Below, piece after piece: positions 16,462 through 23,956 of a DNA stretch of 28,719 nt; the stretch's first letter is position 1; each line of letters opens with the position of its first letter. The stretch is from NCBI GenBank assembly GCA_964430375.1, contig CAYSEZ010000005.1, positions 1 through 28,719 of the forward strand. The letters are read 5' to 3'. The notes beneath the pieces were generated by a model. The model saw nothing but the letters and a program-made list of their open reading frames with translations. It was not told the DNA's origin and made no database searches. Source of the stretch: HGM10836 sp964430375 (GTDB lineage Bacteria; Bacillota_I; Bacilli_A; RF39; UBA660). The position numbers and the translations under genes are program-made.

Positions 16462-17217
16462 ATGGATGTAGAAATTAAAAACTTAAATGTTAATATAAAT
16501 GATAAAGAAGTCTTAAAAGACTTTAACTTAAATATAGAAAAAGGTAAAATACACGTAATTATGGGTCCAAATGGAGTAGGTAAATCAACTTTATCTAAAG
16601 TAATTATGGGAGATCCTAGTTATAATATTATAAGTGGAGATATACTTGTTAATAAAGAAAGTATTTTATCTTTAACTACTGATGAAAGATCAAGACTTGG
16701 TATATTTTTATCTTTTCAAAACCCAATAGAAATTGAAGGTATAAGTAATTTAGAATTTTTAAAAACTTCCTTAAATTCTAAAGAAAAAATAGATTTATAT
16801 AATTTTATAATGGATATGGAAAAATATACTAAAGATTTAGACTTAAATAAAGAATTAATACATCGTAATTTAAACTATAATTTTTCTGGTGGAGAAAAGA
16901 AAAAAAATGAAATACTTCAGTTAAAAGTATTAAAACCTAAATTTATTATATTAGATGAATTAGATTCAGGTCTTGATGTAGATAGTTTAAAAATAGTATG
17001 TAATAACGTAAATAATTATTTAAAAGAAAATAAAGATGCATCAGTACTTATGATAACTCACTATACTCGTATTTTAGAATATATAAAACCAGATTATGTA
17101 CATATTTTACTAGATGGTAAAATAATAGATACAGGAACTTATAATCTTGCTTTAGAAATAGATAAAAAAGGATATAAAAAGTATTCTTCCTGTGCTTCCT
17201 TAATAAGTGAGGATTAG
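16462..17217 (+). CDS. sufC: SufC, ATPase of the SUF Fe-S cluster assembly scaffold
   Basis: This 251-residue ABC-type ATPase has Walker A GPNGVGKST (35-43), signature FSGGEKKKNE (141-150), Walker B FIILDELDSGLD and the switch His in THYT. The E-L-D-S-G-L-D Walker B extension is characteristic of SufC. It drives conformational change in the SufBCD complex on which clusters are built. It is first of five genes in the order sufC-D-S-U-B, the usual Firmicutes order. The SD is AGGTGGTG. Confidence 0.95.
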   Translation: MDVEIKNLNVNINDKEVLKDFNLNIEKGKIHVIMGPNGVGKSTLSKVIMGDPSYNIISGDILVNKESILSLTTDERSRLGIFLSFQNPIEIEGISNLEFLKTSLNSKEKIDLYNFIMDMEKYTKDLDLNKELIHRNLNYNFSGGEKKKNEILQLKVLKPKFIILDELDSGLDVDSLKIVCNNVNNYLKENKDASVLMITHYTRILEYIKPDYVHILLDGKIIDTGTYNLALEIDKKGYKKYSSCASLISED

Positions 17218-17221
17218 TATT

Positions 17222-17917
17222 ATGAATAAAATAATATTAGATAACAACATAAATAGTAATGATTTAACTATTGATGATTATTCATTTATTATATGTAATA
17301 ACTTAAATAAAGAAATAAATATAAACATAGAAAAAACTACTAAAGTATTTTTATATATAAATAGTTCTAATCTAAATATAAATATTAACTTAAATAATAA
17401 TTTAGATATTATACTACTAGTAATAGATAGTTCTTTAAATATAAATATTAACTTAAATAAAGAAGATATAAAACTAATATATAATTATAGAAATATAAAT
17501 AAAAATAATAATAACTATATATTAAATGTTAATCATAATAATAAAAATACAATTAGTAAAGTAGTAAATAATGGTATAAATATAGATAATAATAAATTAA
17601 ACTATATAATAAATGGTTATGTAAAAAAAGATAGTAGAAACTGTACTTGTAATCAAGATAGTAAAATAATAGTAATGAAAGATAATAATTCTTTAATTAA
17701 ACCTAACTTAATAATAGATAATAATGAAATAGAAGCAAATCATTCTTCATATATTGGAGCATTTTCTAAAGAAAAAATATTTTATTTAAAATCTCGAGGT
17801 ATAAAAGAAGAAGATTGTCTTAAATTACTAGTTAAAGCTTTTCTTTTAGAAAAATTAGAATTATCTAATGAAGAAGAAGAGCAAGTATTAAATGAAATTA
17901 ATATGATATGGAGGTGA
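17222..17917 (+). CDS. sufD: SufD-like scaffold subunit, strongly shortened
   Basis: At 231 residues this is about half the usual SufD length. The C-terminus keeps the SufB/SufD hallmark (ANHSSYIGAFSKEKIFYLKS, then RGI) and a short helical tail. The middle is a run of Asn/Ile-rich strands with an internal duplication (17374-17397 and 17437-17460), fitting a minimal beta-helix; the N-terminal helical domain of SufD is missing. It normally pairs with SufB to form the cluster-building surface. The ATG at 17222 is chosen over an in-frame GTG at 17207 because TGAGGA (about 17208) is the SD. It sits four bases after sufC. Confidence 0.8.
   Translation: MNKIILDNNINSNDLTIDDYSFIICNNLNKEININIEKTTKVFLYINSSNLNININLNNNLDIILLVIDSSLNININLNKEDIKLIYNYRNINKNNNNYILNVNHNNKNTISKVVNNGINIDNNKLNYIINGYVKKDSRNCTCNQDSKIIVMKDNNSLIKPNLIIDNNEIEANHSSYIGAFSKEKIFYLKSRGIKEEDCLKLLVKAFLLEKLELSNEEEEQVLNEINMIWR
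17374..17460 (+). repeat. 24-bp direct repeat inside sufD
   Basis: Identical 24-bp units at 17374-17397 and 17437-17460 lie 63 bp (21 codons) apart, each encoding the strand LNININLN. The spacing is about one turn of a beta-helix. Confidence 0.8.
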
Positions 17918-17921
17918 TTAT

Positions 17922-19118
17922 ATGAATAGAGAAGATTTTAAATTTTTAGATAGTGATATCATATATTTTGATAATGGCGCAACTACATTAAAACCTAACT
18001 CTGTAGTAGAAGAAACTATAAATTATTATACTAAATATACTTCAAATGCTCATAGAGGTGATTATAATACTAGTTTAAAAGTAGATACTATGTATGAAGG
18101 AGTAAGAGAAAAAGTAAAAAACTTAATTAATGCAGATAAAACTTCTGAAATAGTTTTTACTAAAGGTACAACTGAAAGTTTAAATATGATAGTTTTTGGC
18201 TTTTTAAAACATAAATTAAAAAAAGGTGATGAAGTATTACTAACTAAAACAGAACATGCTTCTAATGTGTTACCATATTTAGAACTAGAAAAAGAACTTG
18301 GTATTAAAGTAGATTTTATTGAACTTGATAAAGATTTATCTTTAACACTTGAAAATGTAAAGAAAAAAATAAATAAGAATACTAAAGTTATATCTATTGC
18401 ACATATTACAAATACAGTTGGTGATATTCGTCCAATTAAAGAAATAGCAAAACTTGCACATAGTAATAACATTTATTTAGTAGTAGATGGTGCTCAAAGT
18501 GTTCCTCATATAAAAACAGATGTAAAAGATTTAGATATAGACTTTTTAGCATTTTCTGCTCATAAAATGTTAGGTCCTACTGGAGTTGGTGTTTTATATG
18601 GAAAATATGAATTATTAAATGAATTAAAACCCTTAAATGTTGGGGGAGGAATGAATACCTTTTTTGAAGCAGATGGATCTTTTGAATATAATGAGTTACC
18701 TAGAAGATTAGAAGCAGGAACTCCAAATATAGCAGGTGTAATTGCATTTGGTAGTGCAATAGATTATATAGAAAGTATAGGATATGAAAGAATAAAAAAA
18801 CATGAAGAAGATTTAAAAAAATATTTACTAGAAGGACTAAGTAAAATAGATAATATTGAAGTATATAATAAAAATACTTCTGGTAGCACTGTTTTATTTA
18901 ATATATCTAATGTTTTTGCACAAGATACTTCTATATACTTGAATCATTATAATATATGTGTAAGAGCAGGTAATCACTGTGCTAAAATTTTAAAAGATGA
19001 ACTAGGTATTAGAAATACTTGTAGAATTAGTTTATATATATATAATACGAAAGAAGAAATAGATAAGTTACTTGAAGTATTAAAAAAATCTAAAAATATA
19101 TTTAATGTGGTGATATAA
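17922..19118 (+). CDS. sufS: Cysteine desulfurase SufS
   Basis: This 398-residue PLP enzyme is of the group II (SufS/CsdA) type. The N-terminal AHRGDYNTS motif is present, the PLP lysine is K215 in FSAHKMLGPTG, and the active-site Cys is C353 in RAGNHCAK. It removes sulfur from cysteine as a persulfide and, in Gram-positive bacteria, hands it to SufU. SD (GGAGGTGA) spacing from sufD is tight (four bases between genes), and sufU follows with a one-base overlap, so the operon is translationally linked. Confidence 0.97.
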   Translation: MNREDFKFLDSDIIYFDNGATTLKPNSVVEETINYYTKYTSNAHRGDYNTSLKVDTMYEGVREKVKNLINADKTSEIVFTKGTTESLNMIVFGFLKHKLKKGDEVLLTKTEHASNVLPYLELEKELGIKVDFIELDKDLSLTLENVKKKINKNTKVISIAHITNTVGDIRPIKEIAKLAHSNNIYLVVDGAQSVPHIKTDVKDLDIDFLAFSAHKMLGPTGVGVLYGKYELLNELKPLNVGGGMNTFFEADGSFEYNELPRRLEAGTPNIAGVIAFGSAIDYIESIGYERIKKHEEDLKKYLLEGLSKIDNIEVYNKNTSGSTVLFNISNVFAQDTSIYLNHYNICVRAGNHCAKILKDELGIRNTCRISLYIYNTKEEIDKLLEVLKKSKNIFNVVI

Positions 19119-19534
19119 TGGATAAAGAATTAAGAAGAGAAATTATATTGGATAATTATCAAAATCCTTTTAATAAAAAAGTACCTAGTGGTGATTATAT
19201 AAAAGTAAATACTAATAATGAATCTTGTATAGATAATATAGATATATATTTTAAAATAGAAAATAATACTTTAATAGATGTAGCATTTGATGGAGAAGCG
19301 TGTGCAATAAGTACTAGTGCTACTTCAATTATGTTAAAGAATTTAATAGGTAAAACACTAGAAGAAATAAAAGTTATTATAGATAATTATAAAAATATGA
19401 TAAATGAAAAAGAATATGATAAAGAAATATTAAAAGATTTAAACTGTTATGATGAAATATATTTACAACCTAATAGAAAGACTTGTGCATTACTTCCAGT
19501 AAAAGCAATAGAAAAAGTACTTGAAAAGTATTAA
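19118..19534 (+). CDS. sufU: SufU, zinc-dependent sulfur-transfer protein
   Basis: The 138-residue protein belongs to the U-type family. The zinc ligands of SufU are seen as C37 and D39 (ESCID), C62 (GEACAIS) and C123 (RKTCALLP). In Firmicutes SufU accepts the persulfide from SufS and relays it to SufB. The sequence GDYIKVNTNNESC departs from the common NPxCGD motif but keeps the Cys-x-Asp spacing. The start overlaps the sufS stop (TAATG). Confidence 0.95.
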   Translation: MDKELRREIILDNYQNPFNKKVPSGDYIKVNTNNESCIDNIDIYFKIENNTLIDVAFDGEACAISTSATSIMLKNLIGKTLEEIKVIIDNYKNMINEKEYDKEILKDLNCYDEIYLQPNRKTCALLPVKAIEKVLEKY

Positions 19535-19543
19535 GAGGTATAT

Positions 19544-20851
19544 ATGATAATAGGATTAGATGAAGAAAAGATAAAATTAATATCTAAAGCAAAAAATGAA
19601 ACAGAAGATATATTAGATTTTAGATTAAAATGTTATAATAAGTTTAAAAATCAAGATATGCCTTCTTTTGGTCCTGAAATAGATATTGATTTTGATAAAA
19701 TAGTTTACTATAAAACAAGTGATGAAAAAAGTATTAAAAATAACTGGGATGATATAAATAAAGATGTAAAAAATGAATTTTGTACTTTAGAAGTTATAGA
19801 TAGTGAAAAGAATCTAGATGGTATGGGAGTACAATATGAAAGTGAAGTAATATATCATAATATGTTAGAAGAATTAAAAAAGAAAAATGTTATATTTACT
19901 TCAATAGAAGAAGGTTTTAAAAAATATCCTGATATAGTAAAAAAATACTTTTCTAAAATAGTATCTCCTTATGAAAATAAATTTGTAAGTTTAAATGGGG
20001 CAGTTTTCTCTGGTGGTAGTTTTATTTATATACCAAAAAATACTAAATTAGATAGACCACTTCAAAGTTATTTTAGAATAAGTAGTAAAGATTTAGGTCA
20101 GTTTGAAAGAACCCTTATAGTAGTAGATGATAATAGTTCGTTAAATTATATTGAGGGGTGTACCGCTAGAACTTATTCAAGTAGTAATTTACATGCTGCA
20201 GTAGTAGAAATATATGTAGGTAAAAATAGTACTTGTAGATATTCAACTATTCAAAACTGGGCTTTAAACGTAAAAAACTTAGTAACAAAAAGAGCCCTAG
20301 TCGAAGAAAATGGTTCTATGGAATGGATAGATGGTAATATAGGATCTTCTCTTACTATGAAATATCCTTGTTCAGTACTTAAAGGAGATAATTCAGTAGG
20401 TACTTGTATTACTATAAGTGTAGCAAAAGAAGGACAAAATCAAGATAGTGGCGCTAAAATGATTCATATTGGTAAGGATACAAAGAGTAATATAATATCT
20501 AAATCAATTGCACAAAATGGAGGTTCTTCTGATTACAGAGGTTCTGTTATTATAAAAGAAAGTGCAGAAAACTCATACTCACTTGTAAAATGTGATAGTT
20601 TAATACTTGATAAAAACTCTAGTAGTGATACTTATCCAAAAAATGAAATAAATAATAAAACAAGTTTTATAGAACATGAAGCAACTGTATCTAGAATAAG
20701 TGAAGAAAAATTATTCTATTTACAAAGTAGAGGTATTCCTAAAGAAAAAGCAGAAGAACTTATTGTATTAGGTTTTATAGATAAATTTAAAAAAGAATTA
20801 CCAGTAGAATACGCAGTAGAATTAAATCAATTATTAAAACAAAATTTATAA
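19544..20851 (+). CDS. sufB: SufB, Fe-S cluster scaffold subunit
   Basis: The 435-residue protein carries the SufB core: NWALNVKNLVTKR, NGSMEWIDGNIGS, MKYPCSVL, SLVKCDSLIL with C350 at the conserved sulfur-relay Cys, then FIEHEATVSRIS and LFYLQSRGIPKEKAEELI. It receives sulfur from SufU and, with SufC and SufD, assembles clusters. The SD is AGAGGTA, just upstream of the ATG at 19544. Its last 146 coding bases plus two more are repeated almost exactly at 21440-21587 downstream, so the normal operon end has been interrupted by an insertion. Confidence 0.97.
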   Translation: MIIGLDEEKIKLISKAKNETEDILDFRLKCYNKFKNQDMPSFGPEIDIDFDKIVYYKTSDEKSIKNNWDDINKDVKNEFCTLEVIDSEKNLDGMGVQYESEVIYHNMLEELKKKNVIFTSIEEGFKKYPDIVKKYFSKIVSPYENKFVSLNGAVFSGGSFIYIPKNTKLDRPLQSYFRISSKDLGQFERTLIVVDDNSSLNYIEGCTARTYSSSNLHAAVVEIYVGKNSTCRYSTIQNWALNVKNLVTKRALVEENGSMEWIDGNIGSSLTMKYPCSVLKGDNSVGTCITISVAKEGQNQDSGAKMIHIGKDTKSNIISKSIAQNGGSSDYRGSVIIKESAENSYSLVKCDSLILDKNSSSDTYPKNEINNKTSFIEHEATVSRISEEKLFYLQSRGIPKEKAEELIVLGFIDKFKKELPVEYAVELNQLLKQNL

Positions 20852-20853
20852 AA
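20706..20853 (+). repeat. 148-bp direct repeat, copy 1 (3' end of sufB)
   Basis: Bases 20706-20853 are repeated at 21440-21587 with a constant offset of 734 bp and only two differences, both synonymous (20812 C/T, 20815 A/G). Identity stops two bases after the stop codon. Confidence 0.97.
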
Positions 20854-20874
20854 AAAGATTAAATAGCAAGATCT

Positions 20875-20936
20875 AGTGCTATAAGAAAGAATACCCGTTA
20901 TCAAGCATTAGTTATAATAACTAGTATTATGGTATT
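20875..20936 (+). promoter_or_regulatory. Structured leader of the inserted gene
   Basis: Nested inverted repeats occur before the inserted gene. An outer stem pairs AATACC (20890-20895) with GGTATT (20931-20936). An inner stem pairs ATTAGTTAT (20907-20915) with ATAACTAGT (20917-20925). AGTGCT (20875-20880) could pair with AGCATT (20904-20909) instead. The SD AAGGAGG follows. It may be an RNA switch or a recombination site; there is no T tract for termination. Confidence 0.35.
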
Positions 20937-20952
20937 GTAAGGAGGCAAATAT

Positions 20953-21432
20953 ATGACAAGAATTCAAAAAGATGAATATGTTTTCTTCGTAGATGTAAAA
21001 AAGACTAAAGAATATTATAAAAAACATTCTGTTTGTGATTGTATTTATTGCCGTAATTATTATACACAAATAAAAAATAAGTTTCCAAAATTTAATAGTT
21101 TTTTAAGTGAATTTGGAATTGATATTTCAAAGCCTGATGAAATAACAAGTGTTGAGATGGATTATTATATTGATTATATTAGTGTAGATTACACCGTTTG
21201 TGGAAACGTTGAATCAATGGGAGAATATGAAATTGATATATATGATGATTTGTTTTTAAGTATCGTTATCACAAATGGTTTTGCATCGCCAAACGAACAA
21301 ACCGGAGAGTATTTTACGATTTCTGTTATGCAAATTAAACTCCCTTGGGTGTTAGAAGATACTTTTCCAAAACCAATAACTGAAAAAATTATTTCAAAGT
21401 CAAAAAAAATTTGGAAACTATTTAAAAAGTAA
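20953..21432 (+). CDS. Uncharacterised protein with CxCxxC motif (inserted cargo gene)
   Basis: The 159-residue soluble protein has VCDCIYCRNYYTQIK near the N-terminus (C28, C30, C33), then an acidic beta-rich part with GVDI-like GIDISKPDEI and a basic tail. From memory, and unchecked, similar CDCxYCRNYY proteins of about this length occur as hypothetical genes in many gut Clostridia; no function is known to me. The Cys triplet could bind a metal. It has a strong SD (AAGGAGG). Codons such as ACC, TCG, ACG, CTC and CGT are more common than in the neighbours, suggesting transfer. It lies exactly between two copies of the sufB 3' end. Confidence 0.75.
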   Translation: MTRIQKDEYVFFVDVKKTKEYYKKHSVCDCIYCRNYYTQIKNKFPKFNSFLSEFGIDISKPDEITSVEMDYYIDYISVDYTVCGNVESMGEYEIDIYDDLFLSIVITNGFASPNEQTGEYFTISVMQIKLPWVLEDTFPKPITEKIISKSKKIWKLFKK

Positions 21433-21439
21433 GATTATA

Positions 21440-21587
21440 AAAAATTATTCTATTTACAAAGTAGAGGTATTCCTAAAGAAAAAGCAGAAGAACTTATTGT
21501 ATTAGGTTTTATAGATAAATTTAAAAAAGAATTACCAGTAGAATATGCGGTAGAATTAAATCAATTATTAAAACAAAATTTATAAAA
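21440..21587 (+). pseudogene. Duplicate 3' end of sufB (repeat copy 2, fragment)
   Basis: This second copy of the 148-bp repeat encodes the last ~48 residues of SufB with intact frame and stop (21583-21585) but no start codon or SD. It is followed by what looks like the original sufB operon terminator (21591-21616), which suggests that the insertion pushed this copy away from the gene body. Confidence 0.9.
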
Positions 21588-21590
21588 TAA

Positions 21591-21616
21591 AAGAATCATC
21601 TAAATAGGTGGTTCTT
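21591..21616. terminator. Terminator, probably the original end of the suf operon
   Basis: AAGAATCATC (21591-21600) pairs with GGTGGTTCTT (21607-21616), a 10-bp stem with three G-U pairs. The minus-strand side runs into a T-rich tract and can end the cortex-hydrolase transcript; the plus-strand T tract is weaker. Confidence 0.6.
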
Positions 21617-21623
21617 TCATTAT

Positions 21624-22052
21624 TTAATGTATTTGCCTACATACACCACTGTAAGGTATATAGAAACAGTGATTTTTATATCTTCCTGAATTTCTTTGAT
21701 CATACCAGTAGGTTAAACAATTTTCGTTTCCTGATGGAGCATAAAACCATAATGCATTTGTCGCAGGATGATAGTATTCTCCTCTTAAAATACGATCAGC
21801 AAGCTCTAATTCTTTAGAAGTGGGATTTCCTGCGAATAAAGAAGAGTTAACGCCGGTAAATCCTCCTGGAGATTGATAGACAACATCAGTTATAGTTCTG
21901 ATGTTTTTAAATGTTAAGCAATCTGCAAGAGCTCTATTTATTATTACATTTCCAACCATAAGCATACCTAAATTGCCTTCTCCTAGAGCTTCTGCTCTCA
22001 TTAATTTTGCAAGTAAGGTTCGCTCTTTACTATTATAACTAATTATACTCAT
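21624..22052 (-). CDS. CwlJ/SleB-family cell-wall (spore cortex) hydrolase
   Basis: The 142-residue protein is a bare Hydrolase_2 domain. The catalytic Glu is E21 in LMRAEALGEGNLGMLMVGNV, followed by the conserved NVIINRAL helix, the YQSPGGFTG segment, the NPTSKELELADRIL helix, ATNALWFYAP, and a C-terminal Cys-containing part. The family cleaves muramic-delta-lactam cortex during germination. There is no signal peptide, as in CwlJ. An in-frame GTG at 22061 lies inside the SD region; the ATG at 22052 with AGGTGA (22058-22063) is preferred. Confidence 0.9.
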   Translation of the reverse strand: MSIISYNSKERTLLAKLMRAEALGEGNLGMLMVGNVIINRALADCLTFKNIRTITDVVYQSPGGFTGVNSSLFAGNPTSKELELADRILRGEYYHPATNALWFYAPSGNENCLTYWYDQRNSGRYKNHCFYIPYSGVCRQIH

Positions 22053-22092
22053 AATTATCACCTAAAAAATTATATGAAATATAACAAATTAA

Positions 22093-22121
22093 TAGACAAA
22101 AAAATTTTTTTATGCTATAAT
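22093..22121 (+). promoter_or_regulatory. Promoter of tRNA-Trp
   Basis: TAGACA (22093-22098), 17 bp, then TATAAT (22116-22121) preceded by TGC, an extended -10. The tRNA begins ten bases later at 22131. Confidence 0.8.
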
Positions 22122-22130
22122 CAAATTACT

Positions 22131-22204
22131 AGGGGATTAGTTAAATGGTATAATAATGGTCTCCAAAACCACTGTTGAGAGTTCGATTCTTTCATCCCCT
22201 GCCA
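22131..22204 (+). tRNA. tRNA-Trp (anticodon CCA)
   Basis: The 74-nt sequence has acceptor arms AGGGGAT and ATCCCCT, then G and an encoded CCA. The anticodon loop is CTCCAAA, with anticodon CCA for tryptophan. The T-arm is GAGAG-TTCGATT-CTTTC. It closely follows E. coli tRNA-Trp, including GGTCTCCAAAACC. With CCA rather than TCA it reads only UGG, in line with TGA stops in the neighbouring genes. Confidence 0.95.
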
Positions 22205-22220
22205 TTTAAAAAATAATAAG

Positions 22221-22247
22221 TTCTTACTTAATGAGTAAGAATTTTTT
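22221..22247. terminator. Terminator between tRNA-Trp and the kinase gene
   Basis: TTCTTACT (22221-22228) pairs perfectly with AGTAAGAA (22234-22241), loop TAATG, followed by six T. The minus-strand kinase stop codon lies at its edge. Confidence 0.8.
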
Positions 22248-23469
22248 AATTTTTAGGTATTTTTATAGAAACGGTTGTACCTTTATTTTTAATAGAGTAA
22301 TAATTTATTGTTCCATTATGTAATTTTATTATTTCAGTAGATAATGATACACCTATACCACAGCCTTTTTCTTTTGAAGTATAAAATAATTCAGAGATTT
22401 TACTAAGTTCTTCTTCTGTCATTCCTTTACCATTATCTTTTATAATAATTGTTACATTATTTTTATTATTTTTAACACTTATTTCTATTTTACCATCTTT
22501 TTCTATAGCTTCATATGAGTTTTTTATCATATTAGTAATTACTTGTTTCAATCTTTTATAATCAGCATTTATATATAATTCATCACATTCTTTGTATATT
22601 AAATCTATATTTTTTTCTTTTAATATTAATTTCATAGAATTAATAGAATCTTCAATTAACATATTTAAATCCATTATATCTTTATTTATATTTATTTTAG
22701 TATATTCACTAAAGTTATCCATTATATCAAGTGTTCTATCAAGTTCACTTTTTATTATTTCATTATATTTTTTTACTTTTTCTATATCTTTATAATTCAT
22801 CATAGATAAATAACCTTTACATACTGCGATAGGATTTTTAACTTCATGAGTTATTTTAAATAAAGAGTTTTTTAATGCTTTTTCTTTTTCTAACTCACTT
22901 ACTAATTTATTATAATTTACTATTTCTTCGCCTTTTTCTAACATTTTAAGTGTGACAATCGATGTTAAGTAAAATATACATAAGTTTAAGAATATTTCAA
23001 ATATTAATCTATATAAAGATGTTGTACTAGGTATTATATATATTAATTCTATAGATAAAGTTATACCTTTTAGAAATATAAATATATTTAATGCTTTTTC
23101 TATTTTGTTTTTATATAAATCAAATAATACAAAGTATACTAAATATTCACAAAATAAAAAGAAGATTGAAAAATGATAGAAGTAAGTATAATAAATAATT
23201 ATAATTAAGGATACTATAATAGAAGATATATTTCTTTTTTTTAGATAAAGTATAATAAGAGGAAGATTTAAAAAGAATATTGTTCCTATACTTTTATTAT
23301 ATAAACTATATTTAATAATTGGATACATCATAGATATACATATAATATCAAGTAGTTTATTTTTAGAAGATTGTTTTATATCTTTACTATATAAAACAAA
23401 TATTAAATAAATAGAAACTAAAAATAATATAAATATAACATTAATTAATGTTGTGTCAAAAAACGACAT
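22246..23469 (-). CDS. KinB-like membrane histidine kinase (orphan, probable sporulation kinase)
   Basis: The 407-residue protein has about six membrane segments (1-175), a short coiled linker, a HisKA domain with H208 in ITHEVKNPIAVCKGYLSMM, and an HATPase domain with the N-box (MIKNSYEAIEKDG), DNGKGM and GCGIGVSLS. The membrane part plus the HEVKNPIAV H-box resembles KinB-type sensors that feed the sporulation phosphorelay. No response regulator is adjacent, as expected for such an orphan. It follows the EIIB-like gene on the same strand, with Spo0A-like boxes in the 60-bp gap. Assignment to sporulation is inference from architecture and context. Confidence 0.8.
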   Translation of the reverse strand: MSFFDTTLINVIFILFLVSIYLIFVLYSKDIKQSSKNKLLDIICISMMYPIIKYSLYNKSIGTIFFLNLPLIILYLKKRNISSIIVSLIIIIYYTYFYHFSIFFLFCEYLVYFVLFDLYKNKIEKALNIFIFLKGITLSIELIYIIPSTTSLYRLIFEIFLNLCIFYLTSIVTLKMLEKGEEIVNYNKLVSELEKEKALKNSLFKITHEVKNPIAVCKGYLSMMNYKDIEKVKKYNEIIKSELDRTLDIMDNFSEYTKININKDIMDLNMLIEDSINSMKLILKEKNIDLIYKECDELYINADYKRLKQVITNMIKNSYEAIEKDGKIEISVKNNKNNVTIIIKDNGKGMTEEELSKISELFYTSKEKGCGIGVSLSTEIIKLHNGTINYYSIKNKGTTVSIKIPKN

Positions 23470-23502
23470 ATTATCACCCTTTTATATAATAAATGATAAC
23501 TA

Positions 23503-23519
23503 TGTCGTAATTTGTCGAA
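23503..23519 (-). promoter_or_regulatory. Tandem Spo0A-box-like sites upstream of the kinase
   Basis: Written on the plus strand, TGTCGTA (23503-23509, one mismatch) and TGTCGAA (23513-23519, exact; TTTGTCGAA from 23511) are ten bases apart, one helical turn. The consensus in Bacillus is TTTGTCRAA. Confidence 0.5.
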
Positions 23520-23529
23520 CTTTGTAGAT

Positions 23530-23841
23530 TTATTTAATTTCATCAATATATTTTTTTAAGTTAGAACTTTTTGGACCTAGAATTATTTTTAATTGATTTT
23601 CCATTTCTACTATTCCAGATGCTCCAAGTTCTATAATTGCTTCTTTATCTACTTTGTTTATATCATGAAGTGTTACAATAAATCTTGATAAGTTAACTTC
23701 TGTATCAATAATATTTTCTTTGCCACCTAGATATTCAACTAATTTATTTAGTTCTAAATGAACATCTTTTTTATTTAATTTGATTATAGCAAGAAGTATA
23801 ATAATAAAAAATACTATTAATATTATATATTCTAATTTCAT
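23530..23841 (-). CDS. Membrane-anchored EIIB-like domain protein without the phosphorylatable Cys
   Basis: The 103-residue protein has one N-terminal membrane helix (about 4-21) and then a domain matching the glucose-family PTS EIIB fold: LVEYLGGKENI, SRFIVTLHD, ELGASGIVEMENQLKIILGP and NLKKYIDEI. In active EIIB the motif is C-x-T-R-L-R; here the aligned stretch is NLSRFI, with Asn50 in place of the phosphocysteine. It cannot carry phosphate in the normal way, and no PTS permease is nearby. A sensing or partner role for the adjacent kinase is possible. The SD AGGTGAT precedes the ATG. Confidence 0.75.
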   Translation of the reverse strand: MKLEYIILIVFFIIILLAIIKLNKKDVHLELNKLVEYLGGKENIIDTEVNLSRFIVTLHDINKVDKEAIIELGASGIVEMENQLKIILGPKSSNLKKYIDEIK

Positions 23842-23857
23842 AAAATCACCTATTACA

Positions 23858-23863
23858 AGTATA
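23858..23863 (-). promoter_or_regulatory. Candidate -10 of the EIIB-like/kinase unit
   Basis: On the minus strand TATACT lies just upstream of the SD. The -35 at 17 bp is TTTATT, which is weak. Confidence 0.3.
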
Positions 23864-23920
23864 CATCAAAAAAAAACAAAAATAAATATATAAATTAATA
23901 TTTTAAAATCTTGTTTTTTT

Positions 23921-23929
23921 TGTTATAAT
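23921..23929 (+). promoter_or_regulatory. Extended -10 promoter of the arginine deiminase operon
   Basis: TGTTATAAT (TGn plus a perfect -10) lies 28 bp before the arcA start. No good -35 is present at 17 bp (TTTTAA). No ArgR box was recognised. Confidence 0.5.
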
Positions 23930-23956
23930 AAATATATAAAATAAGGGAGGATAAAT

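Noticed and set aside
20854..21439. Insertion sequence or integron cassette as explanation of the cargo insert
   Set aside because: There is no transposase or integrase, no terminal inverted repeats, and the stem-loops do not fit the attC core sites (RYYYAAC and GTRRRRY-like). The long sufB repeat is a better clue.
22069..22089. Sigma-E-type promoter (CATATAAT on the minus strand) for the cortex hydrolase
   Set aside because: The predicted start site would fall inside the SD, and the -35 match (GTCTATT) needs a gap.
23842..23956. ArgR operator in front of arcA
   Set aside because: The AT-rich stretch offers partial matches only; nothing approaches a two-half-site ARG box.
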